Shown: positions 28,335 through 43,700 of the stretch, in pieces
How positions within the stretch are numbered: the first letter of the stretch is position 1
Layout: each line of letters begins with the position of its first letter
NCBI RefSeq assembly: GCF_001649575.2
Contig: NC_051446.1
Location: 23,582,940 to 23,646,939 of the forward strand
DNA from: Kryptolebias marmoratus
Lineage: Eukaryota > Chordata > Actinopteri > Cyprinodontiformes > Rivulidae
Length of the DNA: 64,000 nt
Direction: 5' to 3'
Made by a program: the position numbers and the translations under genes
The notes under the pieces: generated by a model
The model's input: only the letters and a program-made list of their open reading frames with translations
What the model was told of the DNA's origin: nothing
Databases searched by the model: none

Positions 28335-28533
28335 AGAAAATCATCCAAAAACAAAAGGTTTTCAGTAATTTTCATACATATAGCTGATTAGAAGTAATAC
28401 AGAAATGCTTGAACTAAAGTTAACAAGACAATATAATGTTACTTATTTAATGCAGCAGATTGCAATAATTATATTTATAAAGCTAAACACAGTTTGCTCA
28501 CTGCAGGGTTACATTTAAATATCAGATTAGTCC

Positions 28534-28584
28534 GCATCAGCCAGATTTGTCGGTGTGACGAAGGCCTGCTGTGTCGTGAAAACA
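28534..28584 (+). pseudogene. 51-bp duplicate of part of exon 3 of the Dickkopf-like gene
   Basis: The segment is a copy of 27275-27325 with 49 of 51 bases identical. It reproduces the codons for INQICPCDEGLLCRENS with changes N to S and P to R, and then reaches a stop. It starts about 400 bases after the gene's stop codon. The preceding bases ATTAG could act as a splice acceptor in the right phase for exon 2, but nothing shows that it is used. Confidence 0.85.
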
Positions 28585-28815
28585 CTGAACTAACATAAAG
28601 CACACCACCTTAATATTTTCATTTAAACTTATTCAAAGTTGCCTCAAACTCATTTAACCCTCCTGAAGCCCTCGTAACTGAAGAGAGGAAGAGAAGTCCT
28701 TGACCCGAAGGCCACGGGAGGGTTAAATAAATCAGTTCTCTAAGAGTCCGACGACGCTCCTTTTTCCTTTTTCCAAGTTAAACCAGCCGCTAGGAAACAC
28801 GAGCCAGTGCATCTC

Positions 28816-28991
28816 TGGTGTCAAACTCCAGGCCTCGAGGGCCACTGGAAGTTTTAGATTTTCCTCCTCACCAAATCATCAAGTTCTCCAGAAGCACGTC
28901 CACAAGACATTAATTTAAACCAGGTGTTTTAAAGCAAGAACACGTCTAAAACATGCAGGAGGGCGGCCCCCGAGGAATGGAGTTTGGCACG
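28816..28991. mobile_element. MITE with terminal inverted repeats (hAT-like)
   Basis: The left end GGTGTCAAACTCCAGGCCTC and the right end ending ATGGAGTTTGGCAC are imperfect inverted repeats. The interior words GTTTTAGATTTTCCTCC and CGTCTAAAACATGCAGGAGG also mirror each other. This is the common teleost 'GTGTCAAACTCC ... GAGGGCC' family. It is non-coding. Confidence 0.65.
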
Positions 28992-28997
28992 TGCCAT

Positions 28998-29395
28998 AAT
29001 GGATCAGTCGAGTCCCGAGTTAACAACGACCAAACGGAGTGCTGGCAGAAACTGGGCTACTGTTAGTCAAAGACCAGGAGGAGGGAAATGTGCCGGGAGA
29101 CAGAGGGAGAAGAGGAAAGTCAAGAGTTTAGGACTGAGGGTAGCAACTCTAAACGTAGGGACAATGACAGACAAAGGTGGACATGGAGACAAAGTTAGAG
29201 AGATGGTTTGGACATGCAGAGGAGGGACAGTGGGGATACTGGTAGAAGGATGTTAGAGACAAAGAGGAGATCTATGGATGCAGTTAGAGAGGACATGGAG
29301 GGAGTTGGAGGACAGAGGACAGAGTTAGATGGAGGAGGACTCGCTGTGGAGACCCCTGAAAAGAGAACAGCTGAAAGAAGAAGATCGTAGAGATG
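28998..29395 (+). mobile_element. internally deleted RTE-like LINE
   Basis: The left part reads LGLRVATLNVGTMTDKG (29128-29178), the start of the endonuclease domain of RTE-type LINEs. It is followed almost at once by the far C-terminal region: GHVQRRDSG in broken frame, then RRMLETKRRSMDAVREDMEG (near 29238-29303) and a tail like 'WRRL..P'. The whole reverse transcriptase and most of the endonuclease are missing. The two ends of one element are therefore fused by an internal deletion. Confidence 0.65.
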
Positions 29396-32184
29396 GAAGG
29401 AATAATGGAGCAAAGTGCAGAGAAGGAAATGTGTTAAATAACAAATATGTCCCTGTGAGGACAGAACCAGGTGCACAGGTGTGAAAGGTTTTAAAGGTTT
29501 GCCTCAGAGTTGAAGTGTTTGCCCAGCGATGGCGGAATGAGAAAACCTTGTAAAATTACAGAGAGAGAGATTAGATCACTATTATTTAATACAGAGGAAG
29601 GAACAGTTTGTCTTCTTCGAACCAAAACAACTTAACTTTATAGAAGGTAAAAATCTTTCTCCCTACGTTTTCTTTTTACAACTTGCGTGACGTGAAGCAC
29701 ACAGAGAGAACTATTGCATTTATCTTTTATTTTAACACATTTTTTTACCTAAACATCAATCATAGGGGCTTCAATTTACCACAGGAGACAAATGCTTTTT
29801 TTTTTGTTCTTAACCTGTGAAAATCGGACTTTTATCAGTCTGTCAGCTGCAGTTTTGTCCGTACAAAACAACTTTTATGTTTATGACTTCACGCTGAAAC
29901 AAAAAAGGGATGCGGTTTCCCTTTGTCTCCAAGCCGGACAAACACATGAGCAGATACTGTGTGCCTCTCTCTCACGGAGGATTTGCATAACACGGAGGAA
30001 TCTTGCGACTCCTTATTGTGAGCATCTACAGATGCTGAAATGCTAGCTGTCCCTCGACCCGCTCTTAGATCGATATCTTCCTCAGTCTCTTACAAATCCC
30101 CCCATCGTTCCATTTAGATGCTAATTCTCTGCCGTTTGCCCTTTCAGGTGCAAGGTTACTGAGTTGAGTTATACTGGAGAGGACATTAGTGTTTCGTCTC
30201 TTTGCTCTCATTTTTCAGCAGGTTTTTCCAAAAAAGTATTTGATGCTGAGAGAGGAAAATACTTCAGAAGAACGAGAGAAATACCAAACTGTTAGATCTG
30301 ACTTTTCTCATGTACTAAAGCTTGGACGTGTCCTTCTCCTGGGCAGCAGCCATTTGATTTTTTGATTTTTTTTTTTACAATACAATCTGGAAACAAAATA
30401 AAGAAAAATGAGAACCTGAGCTGAATTTACTTCAAGACTGAGACACAGTCATAAAAAATCCAGACATGCTTGGTTTTAGATTAAAAAGAAACCCAATGTG
30501 ACGGTTGTAAATAGGCCAGTTAGAACGCACGTTTCACACGCTTAAGAAAGGAAGTCGAGACAAAAGTGATATCTAATAACACAAGGCTGTGAGAAACCTG
30601 ATATTATTCACTGCAACAAAACCAGAGGCCTTTCACCTCCACTTCAGGACACTAGTGACTGTGTTTACCTCGTTTAATCTGAGCTGACAGCACATTTTAA
30701 GGTGCCCACGTATGTCTGTTTGCTCCATTCGGTGTCTCAATGTTTTATGCATTTTGTTCAAAAGTTAAAAAAATAAACACAATCTTAGCTGTGTTTGTAG
30801 CTAGAGTTAGGTAAAAAAATGAATCTGTGATTACTTTCCTATTCTATTAATATAAAAGCGAAACTTAAACTGAAAACCCTCAAAACTGAGCATTTGTTTT
30901 AATTGATAAAGTCCCCCATGCAGCTAATGTTAGCACAACTAGAAACAACAAGCTTTATGGTTAATAATAATTATTACTATGCATATTTGCATTTATTAAT
31001 ATTCCATACCACCACAGTTTACAAACAACTGCATGTTTATATCTTAAATTTATTATATTTTGAATGAAAACGCTGCCCAATCACGCTTACTTTAGCATGC
31101 TCACGTTAGCGCAGCTAGCAGCTAGCAGCCAGTACATTAAGAAAGCAGAAAAAAGTTTAGCCAGTATTTGTTTTGTTTGTTTTTGCCACGTTTGTCTAAC
31201 TATACAAAAAACTCTAAAAAATTGTGTTTTACTCAAATGTTTCCGCTGGTTAAAAGACAATAGCTGTTAGCATGTTGACGTAACGTAGCCTAGCATAGCC
31301 TAGCGTAGCATTAGGACCGAAAACGAAGGAGTTGGAGCTAAATTTACCAACCAGCTCTTTAGGACTTAATAACCAAGAAGCTATTTCTCTTGGTTGTCTG
31401 TTTTCCTCGACTATTGTCCCCTTTTGAAAGCACAAATAAATAAAAATGTACCACAAAGTACTAACTAATAAACATTCTTAGAGTTTATTGTTTGAATTAG
31501 ATTTTTTTTTTGCAGCTGTAGACATATAATAACTAAATCACAGACAAAATATAGTTTGTAAAAAACCTAATAATGTAATAATGTTGGTTATAACCTGTAA
31601 CAATGTCAGAGGCCACAACATTTTAATATTAGTCATTTTCCCATTTCTTTTTGTTTCTTTTGAGTCTAATTACAGTTTAAAGCTTGCTGTACTTTGTTGT
31701 TTGTTAATAATGATTAATTTTAGAAATATTTAGGAATTATTTACATCCAACAATTTAAAAATGTTGAGGGTTTATTGCATTAGTAGTTGGAAATTGTATT
31801 TTTTTAACACTCTATCAGCCAGAGTGAGAATTCAATGGGAGCTGGTCATTTAAAAGTCAATGTCTGAGCAGCACAGAGAGCTTTTGTAAAAAGCTCCACA
31901 ATGGAGCTCTTAAACCACTCGTCAGGGGGAAAATTAGAGACAGAAGAATGGTTGAAAGCTATTTGCCCGAACCCGGGAATGTATAAAACCTCTTCTCGAG
32001 TCGTCTCGATGTTCATTTCTAAGCCAGACGCTACAGTCACCTGTCGAAGACATGAGCGTCCTCTGACATCCAGTTATTTGAAGGTGTTCTCCTCCTCAGG
32101 TGAGTCGCATTTCTCTCAGAAATCCACGCTTACGTTTAGCCCTGAGTGATGCTGTCGTTTCTGAAGGTTTTAATTTCCCCGCAG
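29396..32184. other. intergenic DNA upstream of tectb, nothing identified
   Basis: The sequence is AT-rich. A low-complexity TAGC-word patch lies near 31080-31315. No gene was recognised; small open frames on both strands resemble nothing. Confidence 0.35.
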
Positions 32185-32193
32185 CGTCACACT

Positions 32194-36325
<4,132 letters not shown>

Positions 36326-36501
36326 TAAAAATGATGTCGTTATGAAACAAGCAGAGGGAAGCGTGAGCCGAGACTCAGGAAGTGTTCGGATCCATTCCTC
36401 CCCTTCGTTTATTGTCTCAGTTTTTACTTAGCGCACTTATTAAGGCTTTAAAATCTGATGGAATGATTTATATATATATATAAATCATATATTATTACTC
36501 A

Positions 36502-36507
36502 AATAAA
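36502..36507 (+). terminator. candidate polyadenylation signal of tectb
   Basis: AATAAA lies about 177 bases after the tectb stop codon, on the coding strand. No other AATAAA occurs between it and the stop. Confidence 0.5.
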
Positions 36508-36529
36508 AATATTTGAACAAGTTCTTTTG

Positions 36530-37754
36530 ATGTTGTTGGTCCGTAATTTGTCAACTTTACAGAAACATTAAGTTTAAACATTTATTACGACCCAGAAGTG
36601 GTTTGTTAATCTTTAAAGCAACATTATGGAAAAATATAATAATAATAAGAGCTTTAAAAGAGAAGGCACACACTTTAGTGTAATCAAATAACTCTTTTAA
36701 TAAATATCTGACATTATTGCACGTAGTTCGAGGTATTTTATGCCTTTTATCTTGTTGTCTGACAGAAAACAGAAAAGCTTTGGCTTGATATTCTGCTTTT
36801 TTTTAATTATTTTGTTTTAATTTTAACGACCCGATCTGTTTGGTTTGCTAAACTAAAACAGACAAAATCAAGAAGGAAACTGAAATAAATGAGTTGCTCA
36901 AGAAAAAAACAAATCAAGCTGCCAACAAACGAGATTAAAAATAATTCAGGAAATTATTGATCCATAAAATGTGACAAATAAATTTAATTTCTTATTTAAT
37001 TTGCTCTATATTTCCAATTATATTTTTGAATTACTGTGGTGATAATGTATTTCATCTTGATTTAACCATATTTCTATTAAATAATTGTAACATTATTATT
37101 TTTAGATACAGTATATTTATTTCTCTGTTGTTTTAATTTACTTCCACAGTTTATTTCCTCATTTGTTGGCATGTTAATTCATCTGGAGATTTATTTATTT
37201 CTGTCTGTATTTTTGATTTAGTCAGTTTTAGTCCTCCTTACAGGAGAGACCGTCTTTTTTTTGGTTTGTTTCACAGTGAGTTTAAAATATTAAGATCATT
37301 TAAGGTTTTGTGGATGATCAAGAAAACATATGTGCTTGAAGGTTATAAAAAAGTGGAACGGTTGTTATTTATAATAAGTATAAATAACAACCAATCTAAG
37401 CTTTTTTGTGTTTAACTCTCAATCTTCTCATGTTTGAAATCATTACATAAAAACCTATATTACAGGTGTAAAAATACATTAAAATGTTTTTTCCGTCGCT
37501 TGAGAAAATCATCATCGTGGCACAAAAAATACCTTTTCGAACAGAAGTTTTAAATAAACGATCACTGAATCAGACTATCTACTGTGGAAGAGCTGTGTCA
37601 AAATCACAAATAATAAAATAACCTTCAACATCAATCAAACATGGTGAGAAAATCTAAGTTTCTGTCTCCGTCTGCTCCTTGAAAAGTCAGAGTCGTGCAT
37701 TTTTTCCTCCACACATCTTCAGGCTCTCCACAAAGTCGCCTATTTCCTTTTTTT
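36530..37754. other. intergenic DNA between convergent tectb and gucy2g
   Basis: Very AT-rich with no coding signal. It must contain the 3' untranslated region of gucy2g at its right end. Confidence 0.4.
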
Positions 37755-40700
37755 TTAAATATTCACTTTAGTCATTGTTGGTTTAGGCTGGAAGATTTGG
37801 GACTTTGCATCTGCAGCTCTGGTCACTCCAAGTTTCTTTTGCTGAGACAAAACAAAAGCAGATCAAAATACAACTAATTCAGCTCAGCGGAAAGCATCCT
37901 CCAAGACCAATACGACGCACTTTTAAATCTAAAAACAGAAAAATCCTCGCAGAGCAGGAACAGAGAGTGTGTAAACTGAGAAAACAGACAGTGTGAAAGT
38001 ATAAGAAATGTTATCATACATAAAAACTAGGAATAAACTCTCATTTTCTGCTCTGTTTAATGTCTTTCTGCCTGAAAATACACTAAACTGTCCATGAAGC
38101 TATGCTAAAACAAATGCTAAAAGTGTTTGTGCTGTTTTTAGTGGCACCTATAAGTTTTTTAAATTATTGCTTTTGGTTTTTGTGCATTTAACCAAGTATT
38201 TCATCCTTTTAAATGAATTAGAGTGCTTCACTTTATCAAACTGGGGACAAAATATGTGAATATTTTCCCTCTGGACGTACCTCTGTTTGTATTTTGAAAC
38301 AGTCAGATTTCGGCGAGTTGTGGCCAACAAGAGGATTGAATCCTGTTTTGCTCAGCAGCCAGTAGGTCTTCTGTAACCCTTTACCCTGTTTTGAGACAAA
38401 ACATACTCTGGTTATAGCGTGTCAAAAACAAAAAAAGAAATTTAAAACGTTCATAATGAAGAGAAATCACCTTCATTTCAATTTCCCCTCTTTCTTCCAA
38501 CTCAAATGATCCAGCCTGGACAAGGATGTCTGCCGTGGACTGAGATATGTGGATCTTCAGGGCTGCACATAAAAACTTTAGTTAGCTCGTTAAAGTTTAG
38601 GGTTTGAGTCTTCAGCGTGTCAGGAACCAGCCTGGTGGAGCTAATTAGTGCCTCAATCTGGACCAAGATGGTTGAATTACTGACATTCCTGCACCTTTGG
38701 GTGTCCAGGAGGCAGCGAAACCATCTCAGAGGTAGAGGAGGTCCAGGGTGAGACGAGATGTCCAACATATTTGATTTAAAGACTTGAAACACCATCTGTT
38801 GCTTTTTGTACTGTAGTGCATGAAATTTCATTATATCGTCTTTGTGTTTTTGGCTTTTTTTGGGTCCTTTAGCGGAACGCTTTGGTAGAAGAATCAAAAG
38901 TAGCGGCGATGGATGATATCTCCCAGCTCTCGTTTGTGACGAAGACGCTGAAAACTGGGAGCCAATCTAAACGGTGTTGACTCACGTAAGCTGTTGCTTT
39001 CCATGCGAGACGCCGTGTTCACTGTGTCACCAAAAAGGCAGTAGCGAGGCATGGTGGTTCCCACAACTCCAGCAACCACTGGACCTGCAAGAAGCATTTA
39101 ATTACAGCTGGACTTCTTAAGATTTCTGTTTATACACCCGTCCTAAGGCGGGACAAATTATGGTGTGGCGCCGTCCGTCCGTCTGTGAACAGTTTCTTGT
39201 CTGAGCTTTAACCTGTGTAACATAAGAGTGGCAAACTGTACAGCTGGACATGTCATGGAGCAAGGATGATCCCTATTGATTTTAAAGTCACAGGGTCAAA
39301 GGTCAAGGTCACAGACGACCCCTTTGTGAAAACCTTTCTGTGCTCTAACTTTGTAACCATGTAGCGTAAGAATGTCAAACTGCATAACTAGACACTTCAT
39401 GCATTGTGGGTAATCCCTATTGATTTCAAGGTCACAGGGTCAAAGGTCAAGGTCACAGGCGACCCCTTTGTGAAAACCTTTCTGTGCTCGAACTCTGTAA
39501 CTGTGTAGAGTAAGAAAGTCAAACTGCATAACTAGACACTTCATGCATTGTGGGTAATCCCTATTGATTTCAAGGTCACAGGGTCAAAGGTCAAGATCAC
39601 AGGCGACCCCTTGTTTTAACTCTGCAGCCATGTAACGTAAGACTTTCAAACCCTTTGTTCCCTACATTGTGCCTACTGACAGGAGAATGATGTAGTTTGA
39701 GTCTTTTCTTACATATCTGTCATTCATGACGGCAAGTTTGAGAACCAGAGTCAGAAAGCCTTTAGGTTCCTGTATTCACTCTCTTTATTTGGAATATATG
39801 AGATAAAATCCAGACCATTGTTGGGCTTTTTAATTCTTTCACTAATTAAATTGAATGCCCCCAAAGAAATGCCAAAACTATCACCAGCAAAAACATGAAT
39901 GATCTATAAAAAAACAAAACAACAACAACAAGAAAATTACATTTTAATTAAAAAAAATACATTTTTGATGTTGATTGGTTGTCTGCTGGTACAGTCTATT
40001 ACCTGAGTGTATGCCGATGCGGATTGCAAGCGTCTCGTTTGGCATGTGGGGGATTTTGAAGACCTTAATGGCGCTCAGGAAATGTAGCGCCATCATGGAT
40101 ATCTCCAAAACATGCTTGTTGTCATTACTGATAGGCAGGCCACTCGCTACCATGTATGCATCACCAATGGTTTCCACCTTATGTAGACACAAAGAGGACA
40201 GGTTTTAGAGCATTTTAGGTTAGTTTTATACTGACACTTGTTTACTGGTTAGCTCAGAGCTAAAGAATAGATAGAAACTACTTTAATATTTAATGATAAT
40301 TGTAGATTTAGCTAGCGGCTAGTTAGCTAAGCATGCGTCTTCTTCACTAGATATTTTCCACTCTTCAATTTTCATACATTTGTAGTAAAACAAAGAATAA
40401 TTTGGCTCACAGGTACTGTTGGACACCTTTAGAAATGTCATGTTTATGACAGTTATCACAGTTAATTATCTAAGCATGTTAGATTTATTCTTGGTTAGTC
40501 ATTATTTTAGCTATTGTAAGATATGAATTTAAATAAGTGTATTTCTAGGTTGTTTTTGTTACGAAGGTTGTTGGATTTTCAGATTTTTTTTACGTTTCTT
40601 CACTGATTATGTTGGTTTCAGAAAAAGCTTTCTCTACTATCGTCAGTTTTTACCATAAGCTAAGCCAGAGGTGTCAGAAGTGGGGGTCAGGGCCCCTCTG

Positions 40701-43700
40701 TGGGCTGTGAAACACAAAGTGGGGTGTCTTAAGAGGCCTAAGCTAACTGGACACTAGTTCTCACGTTGAGTGCTTCTTACTTTGTAGACGTCGTACAACT
40801 TTATGATGTCGTCAAACAGGCTGTAGAGGTCATTGAGGAACGTAACCACCTCCATCGCAGAGCTGACGGAGCACATGGAGGTGAAACCCACAATGTCAGA
40901 GAAGAAGATCGTCACCATATCGTAGCTCTGCGGCTCCACCGACTTTCCTGCCATCAGCTCATCCGCAATATATCTAATCAGTGGAACAGGACAAGTGAAG
41001 GCAGATAATTAGGAAAAATGAGATATAAATAATTTTGATGCAGTTCGTATTTGTTGCACCTTGGCAGCATGCTGGAGAGAAGCTTATCTGCCCGGGCTTT
41101 CTCTGCTGTAAGCTGATTGGTCCGCTCCTCCACAACCTCCTCGAGGTGGTTTGCGTACTTCTCCAACTTATCCACCATGTTATCCAGGATGTTTGCATGG
41201 CTGCAAAATATAAAATGTTATTATGACATGACTTTGTCAGTTTGTTTGTCAATGAGATGTCTCAAAAATCTATTTTTGATTGGGAAAATGTGTAAACGAA
41301 ATGGTTTGGGGGATTTACACTTAAAAGGAACTTTTTGTACGTAAAACTCAACCTCACCAAAAAAAAAACAACAGGTCGATGTTTTTGTGTAAAACAGACC
41401 TCTCTGGACTGATATCCCTCAGCCGCCTCCGTATCGATCCAAAAGGTGGGCGATGGTCGGGGTTCTCACTCCAGCAGGCCTTCAGCAGGGCGTTGACCTT
41501 TTCTTCACAGAGCTGGTCAGACAGCACCGGTCGAAGAGGTTCTCCTTGGAAAGGCGTCCTCAGCTGCATTATGATCTCTTGAGGAAACATCCAACAAAAC
41601 TGAGACGTTTTGGGATATTTGTTTTGGTTCTGTTCATTGACTTCATTGTGTTTCAGGATCTTTCCTGAAGATTTCACAAAATGCCATGATAATTTGCACA
41701 CAGGTTCATGGTTTACATATATAATTCTATGTAAAACTAGCAATTCTAAAACATTTACAAGCTTTTATTGAAGTGTGTCATCATCTATCAGTTGACCTGC
41801 TGGGATATTTGGTGATATAGCCACAACTCTTTAAGGATAAACTGATAAATCTTTTTAAATCCTAACTTTTTTAGTGTACAGCACACCTCTAGAGTTAGAC
41901 TGCACAACATAGTGAAAATGTATTCACACCACAGCATCACTCTATGCAAAGAACTGCTTATACTCCAATAAATAATAAGACATTATATTTTGAATTGCCA
42001 TGCATTTGTCATAAGGTGGGGATATGGCGGCGAACCCAAAACGCAGACTCATAGCGGACGATAATGAAAACTAATTTATTAACTAAAGAAAACAGTCAAA
42101 ACAAAAGGGCTGATGTGGCAGCAAAACTAACAAAGACAAAATCCAAAAACGAGAGACAGGGCATGGCAAGGAGCAAGACACAAGAAGACAAAACGGAATG
42201 ACCCAGTGATAAGTGACAAAACAGAGACCGGTTATAAAGACAGAGGGAAGATGATTATGGGATGCAGCTGTGGACTGAACGAGGAGCAGGTGAGGTGGGC
42301 GTGGCAGGCATGGGTGGAAAAATACTGGGGAGGTGAATGGTGACGAGGCATGAAATCCAAAACAGCATGAACAAGAAACAAACAAAGAACCAAAACCCAA
42401 AAACACTTACATTCATGACAGCATTTTAGCAATGATATATTTTGCCAATCGAACAGACTTGATTATAGATGCTCACATTTGATTTGGATGACCTTGATGG
42501 TAAAGACATGGAGAATGTGACAGTAGGTGTTTAAAGAAAATGAATAAACTACACAAACCTTTAGGGTCCAGGTTGATGTCTTGATATGGACCAGCTTTAG
42601 AGTTATACATGAGTTCCCACATGATGATAGCGAAGCTGTAGATGTCACCTTTGGGTGTTCCATTACACGGAAGACCAATCTGTCTGAGAAGCTCCGGGGC
42701 CGTCCAGTACAGCTCTACAGCAAATTTAGACTCATCTCACGTGCGTTCCCATCATCCTTTGCAGTCCGATTAGTACTGAACAGTTTGGTTTCAGTCCACT
42801 TACCTTCATAAATGGGGTTTTCCAGCAAGTCGAGTTTGGTTTTTTCTCCGTATTTGAACTCCCACAATCCAAAGCCAGAGAGCTTGATCTGAAGCCGGCT
42901 GTCCACCAGACACGTGCTGGGCTTCAGGTTTCCGTGAAACTTAAGGCTGCTTTTGTGGATAAAATCCAGTCCCTGAAATATAGAAAAGCAAATCCTAAAA
43001 TATAAGCACAACATGAATAAAACGCTGGATAAGTTCTCAATTTTATTAAAGTTAACTAAAACTATATGTAAACATCCTCCTGTATTAAGAAAGTATGTTT
43101 ATTCTCGTCACCTAGCTTTGTCTAAAATCCTGAGCTCATTTGGAAAAAAACGTACTCTGCTACTTATTTCTTTAAAGACTTTAGTAACAAACACTTACAT
43201 TGACAATGTCGTATGCAAACGACAGCTTGAACATCCATTCTAGATCAACATCTGAAGCCGTCAGAACATCCTGTACAACATTGAGCAAAACAGTTTGTGA
43301 ACATTTGCGGTTCAAAGGTTTTTGTTGTAAAAACTGAGGCTTTCCACTCACTTTCAGGCTGCCTTTCTTGCAGTACTGGATGACCAAACAGATGTTCGGC
43401 GGCTCAATGCACACACCAAAGAACTGCACCAAGTTCTCGTGTCTCATCTCTTTTATCTTTCTTAAAGAGTTTAAGATGATTAGGCACAGAGTAGCTGTAT
43501 CTTTATGTCAACGATTCTCTGTTTCAAAAGGTAAAACTGATCTTTTTTTCTCATGTTTCCCTGAAAGGAGGAAACCGCTGTATTTAAATGCAGTAAAAAT
43601 ATTAATGTTACATATTTACACCATTGAGTCTGAATGCAGAAAATAAATAAACCCGAATCAAGTAGAACAACGTGAGGAACTTTACCACACTGAACTCTGC

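Noticed and set aside
37690..37740. Alternative last exon for gucy2g beginning near 37737 (minus)
   Set aside because: The preceding sequence is purine-rich and the phase gives an early stop; the exon at 37755-37841 has a good acceptor and joins in phase.
38502..38897. 131-codon minus-strand open frame in the gucy2g region
   Set aside because: It only overlaps intron DNA and the gucy2g exon at 38471-38562 in the wrong frame; the exon frame is fixed by flanking phases.
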